DNA from: Gemmatimonadaceae bacterium
Lineage (GTDB): Bacteria; Gemmatimonadota; Gemmatimonadetes; Gemmatimonadales; Gemmatimonadaceae
Length of the DNA: 37,636 nucleotides
Assembly: GCA_036496605.1 (NCBI GenBank)
Contig: DASXKV010000045.1
Location: 1-37,636, forward strand
Direction: 5' to 3'
The notes beneath the pieces are model-generated. The model did not search any database, had not been told where the DNA came from, and worked only from the letters and a program-made list of their open reading frames with translations. Below, piece by piece: positions 26,714-34,305 of the stretch. The position numbers were made by a program, and so were the translations under genes. Within the stretch, counting starts at the first letter, position 1, and each line of letters starts with the position of its first letter.

Positions 26714-28957
26714 TTACCAACCCTTCACGAACGCACCTACATCCGTTGCGCTCAACTGTTCTGACCCACTCTCACTGACGATCACCGTCACCGCCCGTCC
26801 CTGCGCCGTCACCCGGTCGCCGACCGCGAAGATCGCGCGCAGCTCGGGTACGGCGTCGATCAGATCAAAGTACGCCTTTGAGAACGCTTTGATCCGAACC
26901 GTCTTCGCCGACGCGCCAGTCGGAGCGGGGCGAAGATCCGTCCACGTGCCATCCTTCAGTATGAACGTGTGCGAGCCCGCGCGCTTCGTGGCTCTGGCAA
27001 GCGCTCCGCCCGCGACAGTCCTGGTCGAATCGAAGTATGCCAGGGACGTCGCCGCGCGTTGTGCCGACGCCGCCTTCGCCTGCTCGAACGCCTGATCGCG
27101 CATCGGAGCCGCTGCCGGCGACATTCCCACCGGTAAACCGCGTCGCTGCAGCCCACCTCCGTTCGCGACCATGTTCGGCTCCGTCACGAGATACGACGTG
27201 AACTCCGTCGGGATTCCAAAACGCTCACCCAATCCCCGAATCTCGTCGTCGATCTCGCTCGACGCGCCATTCTTGCGCTTCTCGGCCGCGAGCCAGCCGA
27301 TGCGCTGCGTCGCCCAGAGTCGCGCGACGAATGGATTGTCGCGTTCGCGGTCCGGGAAGTCCACCGTCGACGTCCAACGCACGGTCTGGCCGCGATGTTT
27401 CCCCTCGAAGATGACGCGCGCGCTGCCGTGCCCTGCATAACGAGCGAGCAGCACGAGGTCCTGGCCGGCGAACAGGTCCACCGGCTGCTCCGGCAGGATC
27501 TTCGAGAGCCTGACGTCGCCATCGGTGTGCACGCGAACATCCGTGAGCACGGGATCGGTGATGCGACTGGCGACGAGGCTCACCGCGCGCTCGACCGATT
27601 CATCCGGACGAACGAACTGCGCCGTACCCTGTCCCTGAAGCGCGAGCTGCTCGAGTAGCGTGACGTTGACGTCAGCGCCGACTCCGAACGTGAATACCCG
27701 CGCCGCACCGCGATCATGACTGGCCGCGTCGGCAATGTGCGCGGGATCGCGCTCTCCAACCGTCGGCTCGCCGTCGGTGATGAACAACACCACCGGCATG
27801 CGCTCGCTTGCTTCGGGTCCGCGATTCGCGCCTAACGCTTCACGCAGCGCGCCCGAGATGTTCGTCGACCCCTGCGCCTCCAGAGCGTTCAGATATTGCT
27901 CGGCCGCGCGCAGATTCTCCGGCGTCGCGCCTACGAACTCGTCGCGGAAGGTGTGCACGTCCGACGAAAAGTCGATGAGCCGGAAACGATCCTCGGCGCG
28001 GAGCGTACCGAGCAGCTGCCGCCCGGCAGCGCGCGCCTGCTGCATCTTGACGCCGCTCATCGAGCCCGAGACGTCGAGCACGAGGGTGACGTCGCGTGGC
28101 GTGACGTCGCCGCGCGCCATCGTATTGGGCGGCGCCAACGAGATGAGCGCAAAGCCGTCCTCACCGCCGGGCGCATTCGCGAGCACACTGATCGCAGCCT
28201 CGTTGTGCGCCCGCACCGGAATCAGCAGCGTGAGCTCACTCGCGTCCCCGCGGACGTCGACGCGCCGCTCCGTGTCGTTGTCCGCCACGTCCACCGCGTG
28301 CGTCGGCGAGTACGCGGTTCCCAGATCGGGCGTGCGCGGATATATGAAAGTGAATGTCGTGTTACCGCGATCGGCAGGAGTCCATTCCCGCGTCGGTGCC
28401 GGCTGGTTCTTTGCACCGCGGAAGTAATCGACGCGCAGTGCGTCCCCCTCCCGCTCGGCCACCATCTGGAAGCGCACGACGACGCGCTTTTCCTCGCCGG
28501 GGTTGATCGGAAAGATGCGCGCTCGCAGCAGCCCGTAACCCATCCACTCGACGAGCGCCGGGTCGCGCTGGCGCCTCACGATGTCCTCGTAAATGCGCCG
28601 CGCGTCGGCGGCGTTCATCGTCTCACCGCTCACGAGCTCTCCATTGATGGAGAGCTTGAGGTCCTGGAACGCGGCGCCTTTGGGCAGCGGGAACATATAG
28701 TCCGCCTCGCCGACGCGCGCGCCATTGTTTACGAAACGCTCTTCAACCTCGTAGCGGACGACGCGCGACGCGCCGTTGCCAACGAGCTCCGCTCGCACGT
28801 CGCTGCGCACCCTCACGACTTGCGCATCGCACGCCTGTATCGGCAACGCCGGCTGCACCCGATCGATCGGCATGAAGCACGGGCGAGGTACCACCCATCC
28901 TTGCGCCGATGCCGTCAACGGTACCGCCGCCAGCGCAATGACAACGAATGTCCGCAT
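26714..28957 (-). CDS. VIT and von Willebrand factor A domain protein, secreted
   Basis: 747 residues with a signal peptide (MRTFVVIALAAVPLTASAQ, cleavage after about 19). A VIT domain at about 45-180 has GEADYMFPLPKGAAFQDLKL and ARRIYEDIVRRQRDPALVEW. The vWA domain from about 288 has the metal-ion site D295-x-S297-x-S299 in LVLDVSGSMSG. Family members resemble inter-alpha-trypsin inhibitor heavy chains and are thought to bind proteins or matrix in the periplasm or at the surface; function in bacteria is mostly unknown. ATG 28957 has AGGGG eight bases upstream. The C-terminal third (LWATQRIGWL, TEFTSYLVTEP) is typical of the longer bacterial group. Confidence 0.92.
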   Translation of the reverse strand: MRTFVVIALAAVPLTASAQGWVVPRPCFMPIDRVQPALPIQACDAQVVRVRSDVRAELVGNGASRVVRYEVEERFVNNGARVGEADYMFPLPKGAAFQDLKLSINGELVSGETMNAADARRIYEDIVRRQRDPALVEWMGYGLLRARIFPINPGEEKRVVVRFQMVAEREGDALRVDYFRGAKNQPAPTREWTPADRGNTTFTFIYPRTPDLGTAYSPTHAVDVADNDTERRVDVRGDASELTLLIPVRAHNEAAISVLANAPGGEDGFALISLAPPNTMARGDVTPRDVTLVLDVSGSMSGVKMQQARAAGRQLLGTLRAEDRFRLIDFSSDVHTFRDEFVGATPENLRAAEQYLNALEAQGSTNISGALREALGANRGPEASERMPVVLFITDGEPTVGERDPAHIADAASHDRGAARVFTFGVGADVNVTLLEQLALQGQGTAQFVRPDESVERAVSLVASRITDPVLTDVRVHTDGDVRLSKILPEQPVDLFAGQDLVLLARYAGHGSARVIFEGKHRGQTVRWTSTVDFPDRERDNPFVARLWATQRIGWLAAEKRKNGASSEIDDEIRGLGERFGIPTEFTSYLVTEPNMVANGGGLQRRGLPVGMSPAAAPMRDQAFEQAKAASAQRAATSLAYFDSTRTVAGGALARATKRAGSHTFILKDGTWTDLRPAPTGASAKTVRIKAFSKAYFDLIDAVPELRAIFAVGDRVTAQGRAVTVIVSESGSEQLSATDVGAFVKGW

Positions 28958-29085
28958 GTTGATCCCCTGAAAAGGTTGCTCCTAGGAGACGGAGGAGACG
29001 CGCGAACTTGCACACGCGCGGGAAAACGGAGGGCGATCAGGCATAATGACCCGTCGAAGCAGGCTAAGTCCACTAGACTCAGGCA

Positions 29086-29841
29086 ATGCGAGGCAAGGGA
29101 ATCACCTACGATACCGGCTTTCTCAGCGCCGGTACGAGCACGCATGAACCATTCGATCCCGCGGTCGTCAGGCGCGAGCTGCGGATCATCCGCGACGAGC
29201 TGCACTGCAACGCCGTCCGAATCACCGGAGGCGACGTCCACCGATTGGAAGTCACCGCCGATGCGGCTGCCGATGCGGGGCTCGAAGTCTGGATCTCGCC
29301 GTTCACGAACGGCCTGACGATCGACGCGCTGCTCGAGCTCCTCGGCGAGTGCGCGGTGTTCGCGGAGCGGCTGCGGCGAGGAGGACGAGAGATCGTCCTT
29401 CTCACCGGATCCGAGGTCCGCGCTCGCATGAAGGATTTCTTGCGCCGCGCGGTGGACGTCGTCCGCGCACGATTCGCAGGAAGGGTGAGCTACGCGTCGC
29501 TGCCGCACGAGGGAGTGGACTGGACACTGTTCGACTTCATCGCGACCGACGCGGGATATCGAACCGGGCCGATGGCCGCGTACTTCCGCGACCAGATCCG
29601 CGCGTTCGTGGCGCACGGCCGATCGTTAGGGAAGCCGGTCGCGATCACCGAATTCGGATGCGCGTCGTTTCACGGCTCGGCCGACGCCGGCGGCAGCGAG
29701 CTGACGATGATCCTCGCGAGCCGCGGGATCGTCAAAGTGCTCGATGGCGAGAGTGGCATAGCCGTTAGGCGCTGGGAGCCGAAGGCCGCGTTCGACAGGC
29801 TGGCGGCGTACTACTCACAATCCGCTGGAGACGCGAGGTGA
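29086..29841 (+). CDS. Glycoside-hydrolase-like TIM-barrel protein, apparently shortened
   Basis: A 251-residue cytoplasmic protein with RGKGITYDTGF at 2-12, VRRELRIIRDELHCNAVRITGG at about 28-49, GLEVWISPF at about 65-73, VSYASLPHEGVDWTLFDF at about 132-149 and KPVAITEFGCASFHGSADAGG at about 185-205, where Glu may be catalytic. From memory, actinobacterial homologues (sometimes labelled abortive-infection proteins without evidence) are about 80-120 residues longer. Here segments after LLTGSEV and after GGSEL seem missing, and the text resumes at ASRGIVKVL and WEPKAAFDRLAAYY. It could be a shorter natural form or a degraded gene. Start ATG 29086, weak ribosome site. Divergent from the VIT/VWA gene. 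Confidence 0.65.
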   Translation: MRGKGITYDTGFLSAGTSTHEPFDPAVVRRELRIIRDELHCNAVRITGGDVHRLEVTADAAADAGLEVWISPFTNGLTIDALLELLGECAVFAERLRRGGREIVLLTGSEVRARMKDFLRRAVDVVRARFAGRVSYASLPHEGVDWTLFDFIATDAGYRTGPMAAYFRDQIRAFVAHGRSLGKPVAITEFGCASFHGSADAGGSELTMILASRGIVKVLDGESGIAVRRWEPKAAFDRLAAYYSQSAGDAR

Positions 29842-29843
29842 GT

Positions 29844-30071
29844 GAGCTTCAGACGCGAGCCTGCTCGTGGCTCAGCTCAATCTCCCCGCTGGTTGCTGCC
29901 TTCTCGCGGCTCGGAGCTGGGCTCGCCGTACCGGGTGAGATGCGAGCACGCCACTTCGAAAAGGCCGGATCTCACTGCTCACATCTCGCGTCTCGAGCTC
30001 GCTCACATCTCGCGTCTCGAGCTCGCTCACGTCTCGCGTCTCGAGCTCACGAGTTAAACGAAGCCTGATGA
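29844..30071. repeat. Intergenic inverted-repeat element IR-A, copy 4, with a 24-bp triplication
   Basis: The left part matches copy 3 and the right part has AAGGCCGGATCTCACTGCTC. From 29977 to 30048 a 24-base unit starting GCTCACATCTCGCG and ending CTCGAGCTC occurs three times in tandem; the first two are identical and the third has one change. It lies between convergent genes, the TIM-barrel gene and the HD-GYP gene, and touches both stops. Confidence 0.85.
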
Positions 30072-30073
30072 CC

Positions 30074-31234
30074 CTACGCCGCGACTCGCTGCACTCTTCC
30101 CTCCAAATCCTTCATCATCGCGACGAACTTCCCCGCGACGCCAGGCTCGAACTCGCTACCCGCCCTCTCCGCGATGTACTCGAGCACCCTCGTCGCCTCC
30201 CACGCCGCCCGATAAGGCCGATTCGTTCGCAACGCGTCGTAGACATCACACACGTGCACCAAAACACTCGCCGGATGACACGCGCGCTGAAAATGACAGT
30301 GCGGGTATCCGCCTCCGTCGATCATGATGTGATGCTCGTAGGCCACTGCCGCCGCCAGGTCGAGATCGCGATCACTCGTTATGATCAACCGTGCGCCGTC
30401 AGACGGATGACGCTGCATCACCGCGCGCTCGTCATCCGTGAGCTTGCCGGGCTTGTTCAGGATCTCTGTCGGCACGCGCACCTTCCCGAGATCGTGCAGC
30501 AGTCCGGCGACGCCGAACGTCCGCACCTCGCGCGGACCCAGCCCCAGATACTCGGCCAGCGCCATCGTCAACACGGAGACGTTCAGCGAGTGCGTCGTCG
30601 TGTATTCGTCGAACTCACGAAGCTCGAGCAGCGGCACGAGCATGTGTCGCTCGCCGTGCATCGCCAGCGAGAGCGACCGCACGACGGCTTCCGCTTCGGC
30701 CAACGGCAACGTGCCGTGCTCACCGACTTCGCCATGCATCCACTGAACCGCGGCTGCTTCCTCGTCGAGCGAGAAGGCGATCGTCGCGACCGGCACTTTT
30801 GCTTCAACGACGTCGGTCAACTTCTTCGCTTCGCCGCGCACACCGATCGCGCCGAACTTGATTGCGCCAGGCCGCGTCTGTCGCGCCTCCGAGCTGTCGA
30901 TCGCCGCGAGCGTTAGGCGCGCGAGCACCTGCTCGAGAAACTCTTCGTATTCCTCGCGCGTGACGTCGGGCTCGAACTCGAGCCGCTGCACGCCGGCGTC
31001 GCCGAGTCGCGTCGCCCATTCCCATTCTCGGAGATCGCGCAACGAGAGCTGGCCGTACACCGTCTCCTCACCGAGGAAGGAGAACTGCGGCTTCGGATCC
31101 TCGACCTGCAGCTCACGCAGCGCGGAATACGAGCGATCGATCGCACGCTCGCGCGCAGGATGCTTGCTCGTGTAGAGCGCCATCGTCGACAGCGCTTGAG
31201 CGAGTGAGGTGAGGAATTTGAAGGGGTCGGGCAC
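30074..31234 (-). CDS. HD-GYP domain protein (cyclic-di-GMP phosphodiesterase-like)
   Basis: 386 residues. The C-terminal HD-GYP domain (about 205-350) has His215, HDLGK at 247-251, His276, HH at 301-302, DGGGYP at 306-311 and Asp330. These are the metal ligands and signature of enzymes that hydrolyse cyclic di-GMP or related dinucleotides. HHIMIDGGGYP departs slightly from the common HHExxDGxGYP. The N-terminal domain (about 5-105: FLTSLAQALSTMALYTSKHPARERAID) resembles that of the adjacent HEAT-repeat protein. No membrane segment, so cytoplasmic. GTG 31234 has no Shine-Dalgarno sequence and sits beside a heptamer tract. It is downstream of the HEAT gene on the same strand, 169 bases away. 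Confidence 0.9.
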   Translation of the reverse strand: MPDPFKFLTSLAQALSTMALYTSKHPARERAIDRSYSALRELQVEDPKPQFSFLGEETVYGQLSLRDLREWEWATRLGDAGVQRLEFEPDVTREEYEEFLEQVLARLTLAAIDSSEARQTRPGAIKFGAIGVRGEAKKLTDVVEAKVPVATIAFSLDEEAAAVQWMHGEVGEHGTLPLAEAEAVVRSLSLAMHGERHMLVPLLELREFDEYTTTHSLNVSVLTMALAEYLGLGPREVRTFGVAGLLHDLGKVRVPTEILNKPGKLTDDERAVMQRHPSDGARLIITSDRDLDLAAAVAYEHHIMIDGGGYPHCHFQRACHPASVLVHVCDVYDALRTNRPYRAAWEATRVLEYIAERAGSEFEPGVAGKFVAMMKDLEGRVQRVAA

Positions 31235-31340
31235 GGTGATAGGGACTAGGGAACTCAGGGGTTAGGGGCTAGGGCTGGAGGGGCATCACAGCTTTTGCTT
31301 TTGTCCGGCTTTGTCCGGCTCCGTCTGGTCTTGTCCGTGT
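31235..31340. repeat. Heptamer tract and 10-bp repeats between HD-GYP and HEAT genes
   Basis: 31240-31282 carries TAGGGAC, TAGGGAA, AGGGGTTA, GGGGCTA and GGGCTGGA, the same word family as the tracts at 14386 and 20135. At 31301-31320 TTGTCCGGCT occurs twice, with two degenerate 10-base units to 31340. The remaining bases to 31403 show nothing recognisable. Confidence 0.75.
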
Positions 31341-31403
31341 CAAGCAGTAGATACGTGCGCCGCCTGTGGCCAGCGCCACTCCGGGATGGCAAACCATAAT
31401 GCG

Positions 31404-33596
31404 TTAAGCCGCACGCGGCGGTTGAACCGGCACCTGCCCTTTCACCACATTCCGCACTTCAGCGATCTTGCTCCGCGACGCCAAACCAAGAACCTCCCCC
31501 GCCTCAGGATCCTGCCTCCACGACATCCAGATCGCCGTCAGCGCCGCCAACGTCTCTGGCGACGTCGGCAAGAGTTTGCGACGACGCAGGAGCGCGGATC
31601 GTGTCGTCACGCGATCGATGAGCCAGCGCAAAGTGTCCGACGTTCGCATCGTCGCGACCGCGCGGATGCCTAACGCGCGCAGCGACGCGTCGAGCTCGCC
31701 GCGCTCCACGCGCCCGCGGATGAGCGACAATCCCTCGCGTGAGCAGCGCTCCAGCGCGTTCGTGAGCGCGAGATACACGATGCGCCCGTCTTCGTCACCG
31801 AGGCCGGCGAGCAGCGCCTCGTCCCGCTTGGGACCGCGGAGCAGGAGCCGCACCGCCTCGCGCCTGACGTGAGCGTCCTCGTGCCGCAGAAAGCGCCGCA
31901 GGTCCACCTCGAGTGGGAGCGGCATCTCCGGCGTCATCAATTTGCCGAGCAGCATGAGCAGCTCGCGCTGCGCAACGGCGCGGCCGCCGCCCTGGGATGC
32001 TTCGGCAAGGCGCTTCGCGACCGACGAAACCGCAGCTGCTCCTCCCTTGGCCACGATCTCGTAGAGCCGCTCGCGCGCCCTCGCCTCCGTCGCCCGCTCC
32101 GCCGCCTCGAGCAGGGCCGGCGCGCTCGCGACGCCCGTCAGCCTGACGAATCGCTCGACCACCGGAAATTCGATCCGGTCGGCGCCGAGCAGCCGCTTGA
32201 GCGTGCCCGTATCGGCGAGATGCTTCACGATCGCATCGGCCATCGCGCGATCCGGTGCGCCGTCGACCATCTCGAGGAGAGCTCCGACCCGTCCCTCCTG
32301 CGCCACACGGTCCACCGCGCGCCACATCGTGTGTCCAACCACTCCCAGCTCGAGCGCCATCTGGACGATGCGTTCCGGCTCGCAGCCGCCGCCGTCGATC
32401 GACGCGTTAGGCAACTGGGCGACGTTAGGCGCACCCGCGCGCGACACCTGTTCGAGCACCGCGCTGTACGCCTCGGGATTCGGATCGTCGATCGACCACT
32501 GTCCCACGAGCCGGCTCACGGCCTCGCGCAGGCTCCGGTCGGCGACGGCGCGCTGCGACTCGCCCGTCGTCTCCGCCTCCGCATGCTTCGCCATCTTCGA
32601 CAACACGCGAATCATCGCGTGCGAGACGGTCTGCTTCTCCGCCGCGGCGGCGGCTTTCAGCAGATCGACGACCGCCTCGGCCGTCATCCCTTGTGTCGCG
32701 TCGAGCACGAACTTGCGACGCTGTAACGTGTCGCCGCCCATCTCGAGCAGCCGCGTGAGCGTCTCGGGTCGGAGCGCACCGAGCATGCGCGAGATGCGGT
32801 TCTGGAGCGCCGCCGCTTCCGTCGCCTGCCCGTCCGAGCCGCCGCCTGCCTTCAGCTCGTTCGCGATCTGCAGCATGTAGCCGACGATGACCTGATCGTA
32901 CGCCTGCTCGCGGAGGTGCTCGTCGATCGCCCGCGCGACGACCGACGGCTCGAGTGGCGTCGAGTCGTCCGCGGCGCTAGTGGAATCGGCGGCAAGCGCC
33001 GCGCGTGCGAGTCCCACCCAGAGTTGGGCCGCGCGTCCCGCGCCCATCTGATTCTCGTTCTGCTTCAGGGAGTCGTCGTCGAGCAGCTCGAGCCGGTCGT
33101 ACGTGAGCGCGTAAAGGCGGACGTGATCCCACTTTCCCGCCAGCTCGTCGGTCATGAGGCCGAGCGGTCGCTCCATCCGTCCCGCGTCCATCGCCAGCGT
33201 CGCGAGCGTCTCCGCGATCTCGCTCCGCTCCACGCCACGCGTGACCTTCACGGCGCCGAGGTGGTGCCGATGTAGCCTCTGGGCGAGCTCCTGAAGCAGC
33301 GGGTGATTCGGGTCGGTCGCGACTCCCTCGATCACGAGCTGCCGGCGCGCGACGCCGATGGAGAGTGACGGCCGATCGACGAGCAGTCCCCAGAGCTTCC
33401 TCGAGACGGCGTCCACCGCGCCCTCGAGCAGGGGATGTCCCGGGGGATAGATCGCGTGCTTGTGCATCGCGATCGAGAGCTCGACGAGAAAGTCCGCGAG
33501 CTCGCGCGAGAGCATCGCCGCGCTTGGGGCGCCCGCAGTCCCCCCGTCGGGCGACGACCCGGAGGGTGTGCTTGGTGATCCTGTGGGCGGATTCAC
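31404..33596 (-). CDS. HEAT-repeat protein with an N-terminal domain shared with the HD-GYP neighbour
   Basis: 730 residues, largely helical. After a Pro/Ser/Gly-rich leader of about 28 residues comes a domain (about 33-135: FLVELSIAMHKHAIYPPGHPLLEGAVD ... LAQRLHRHHLGAVKVTRGVERSEIAETL) that looks related to residues 5-105 of the HD-GYP protein. A long alpha-solenoid follows, with HEAT-like units clearest at about 560-640 (LRRFLRHEDAHVRREAVRLLLRG, LGDEDGRIVYLALTNALE). No catalytic motif, signal peptide or membrane segment is seen; a scaffold or sensor role is likely. GTG 33596 has no ribosome site, and Met28 is a possible start. Probably in one operon with the HD-GYP gene. Confidence 0.8.
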   Translation of the reverse strand: MNPPTGSPSTPSGSSPDGGTAGAPSAAMLSRELADFLVELSIAMHKHAIYPPGHPLLEGAVDAVSRKLWGLLVDRPSLSIGVARRQLVIEGVATDPNHPLLQELAQRLHRHHLGAVKVTRGVERSEIAETLATLAMDAGRMERPLGLMTDELAGKWDHVRLYALTYDRLELLDDDSLKQNENQMGAGRAAQLWVGLARAALAADSTSAADDSTPLEPSVVARAIDEHLREQAYDQVIVGYMLQIANELKAGGGSDGQATEAAALQNRISRMLGALRPETLTRLLEMGGDTLQRRKFVLDATQGMTAEAVVDLLKAAAAAEKQTVSHAMIRVLSKMAKHAEAETTGESQRAVADRSLREAVSRLVGQWSIDDPNPEAYSAVLEQVSRAGAPNVAQLPNASIDGGGCEPERIVQMALELGVVGHTMWRAVDRVAQEGRVGALLEMVDGAPDRAMADAIVKHLADTGTLKRLLGADRIEFPVVERFVRLTGVASAPALLEAAERATEARARERLYEIVAKGGAAAVSSVAKRLAEASQGGGRAVAQRELLMLLGKLMTPEMPLPLEVDLRRFLRHEDAHVRREAVRLLLRGPKRDEALLAGLGDEDGRIVYLALTNALERCSREGLSLIRGRVERGELDASLRALGIRAVATMRTSDTLRWLIDRVTTRSALLRRRKLLPTSPETLAALTAIWMSWRQDPEAGEVLGLASRSKIAEVRNVVKGQVPVQPPRAA

Positions 33597-33802
33597 TGGC
33601 GTGACGCGAAGATGACGGAGGGCGGTTTTTGGACCAAATGTTTGACGACCGATAACCCCCGCGCGTGACGGCGCCCACCCTCAGCCCTCGGCGCTCTGCC
33701 CTCCGCCGCCATGGCACTCCCATTGCCCCAATAGGTGCTCGGTTGTTGGTGGTTGGTGGATTCGGACTACCAACGACCAACCACCAACCACGAGCGACTC
33801 CC
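33597..33802. repeat. Heptamer tracts before the small disordered protein gene
   Basis: Two tracts. At about 33673-33706 CCCTC recurs every seven bases (CACCCTC AGCCCTC GGCGCTC TGCCCTC). At about 33740-33795 GGTTGTT GGTGGTT GGTGGAT is followed by ACCAACG ACCAACC ACCAACC, an inverted pair that can form a hairpin. The rest of the gap, upstream of both the HEAT gene (-) and the small gene (+), shows no recognised promoter. Confidence 0.8.
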
Positions 33803-34072
33803 ATGTCAGACGAGAAAGAGCAACAACCCGCGCACGTACCTAAAACGTCGCCGACTGGTGTCGGTTCGGAGGCGACGGAAGGCATCCACGGCGCCGACGG
33901 CGATCGCGCCGAGGCGCACAACACGGGACTGACGGGGAAAAAGACGGGACGAAGCAAGAAGGACGAAGATCGATCGGGTTCCGAGCCGATCGAGAGTCAC
34001 GACGGCGAGTACCGGAGCAAGTACGGCGGCGGCTCGCGCGAGGAGGATGACTCGAATTCCGGGAAGGGTTGA
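33803..34072 (+). CDS. Small, highly charged disordered protein
   Basis: 89 residues, almost entirely Gly, Ser, Asp, Glu, Lys, Arg and Thr with no hydrophobic core, so probably unfolded. I do not recognise a family; the end (YRSKYGGGSREEDDSNSGKG) is Gly-rich as in some stress-related small proteins. The frame is open upstream to 33665, but those codons are heptamer repeats; ATG 33803 is the sensible start, though its ribosome site is weak. It stands alone between divergent and repeat regions. Real expression is plausible, not proven. Confidence 0.5.
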   Translation: MSDEKEQQPAHVPKTSPTGVGSEATEGIHGADGDRAEAHNTGLTGKKTGRSKKDEDRSGSEPIESHDGEYRSKYGGGSREEDDSNSGKG

Positions 34073-34115
34073 GGGCAATGGGGCACGGGAAGCTTCCAAC
34101 GATCGGCGAAACGTT

Positions 34116-34245
34116 CGACGCATTCACAAATTCAAAACATCACTGGGCGCGGAGCCGTCTCTGCACACGGAGTCCGTCAGCGGTTTCAGCGCCGTGTCAG
34201 CGGTTTCAGCGACCCCCAGGCCCGAAACTCCGTGAAGAACCTGGT
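34116..34245. repeat. Intergenic element IR-B, copy B (single arm)
   Basis: Starts CGACGCATTCACAAATTC and continues through GTCAGCGGTTTCAGCGCCG to CCCGAAACTCCGTGAAGAAC. The first 98 bases match the reverse complement of 9289-9386 at about 85 positions by eye. The second arm seen in copy A is missing. Its end, reversed, matches the CTGGGTTCTTC edge of IR-A. Confidence 0.82.
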
Positions 34246-34305
34246 TTCGCGTAGCATTGGAGCTGTTCGTTACACACCACTAACCTTCTTTAGTCTTTAC
34301 TTATC

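Larger units (their letters stand above)
2007..32430. repeat. Dispersed 7-base motif GTTAGGC / GCCTAAC, 26 sites
   Basis: Exact sites by visual scan begin at 2007, 2088, 3466, 6021, 6245, 7327, 7683, 8455, 8950, 9999, 10632, 11313, 11631, 12197, 13776, 14516, 14637, 19367, 23178, 26405, 27830, 29764, 30912, 31668, 32406 and 32424. Fifteen read GTTAGGC and eleven GCCTAAC on the plus strand. The flanks are mostly C before and G or A after. All lie in genes (one spans the glgX stop). In frame they produce TTA-GGC (Leu-Gly), CCT-AAC (Pro-Asn), CTA-ACG (Leu-Thr) or GTT-AGG (Val-Arg). A rough base-composition estimate expects about four or five. Confidence 0.75.

Noticed and set aside
29086-29841. 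Abortive-infection (phage defence) assignment for the TIM-barrel protein
   Set aside because: Homologues carry this label in some annotations, but nothing in the sequence or neighbourhood indicates phage defence.
33665-33802. Upstream extension of the small disordered protein to 135 residues
   Set aside because: The added codons lie in 7-base repeats and an inverted repeat, and the composition changes sharply at Met 33803.
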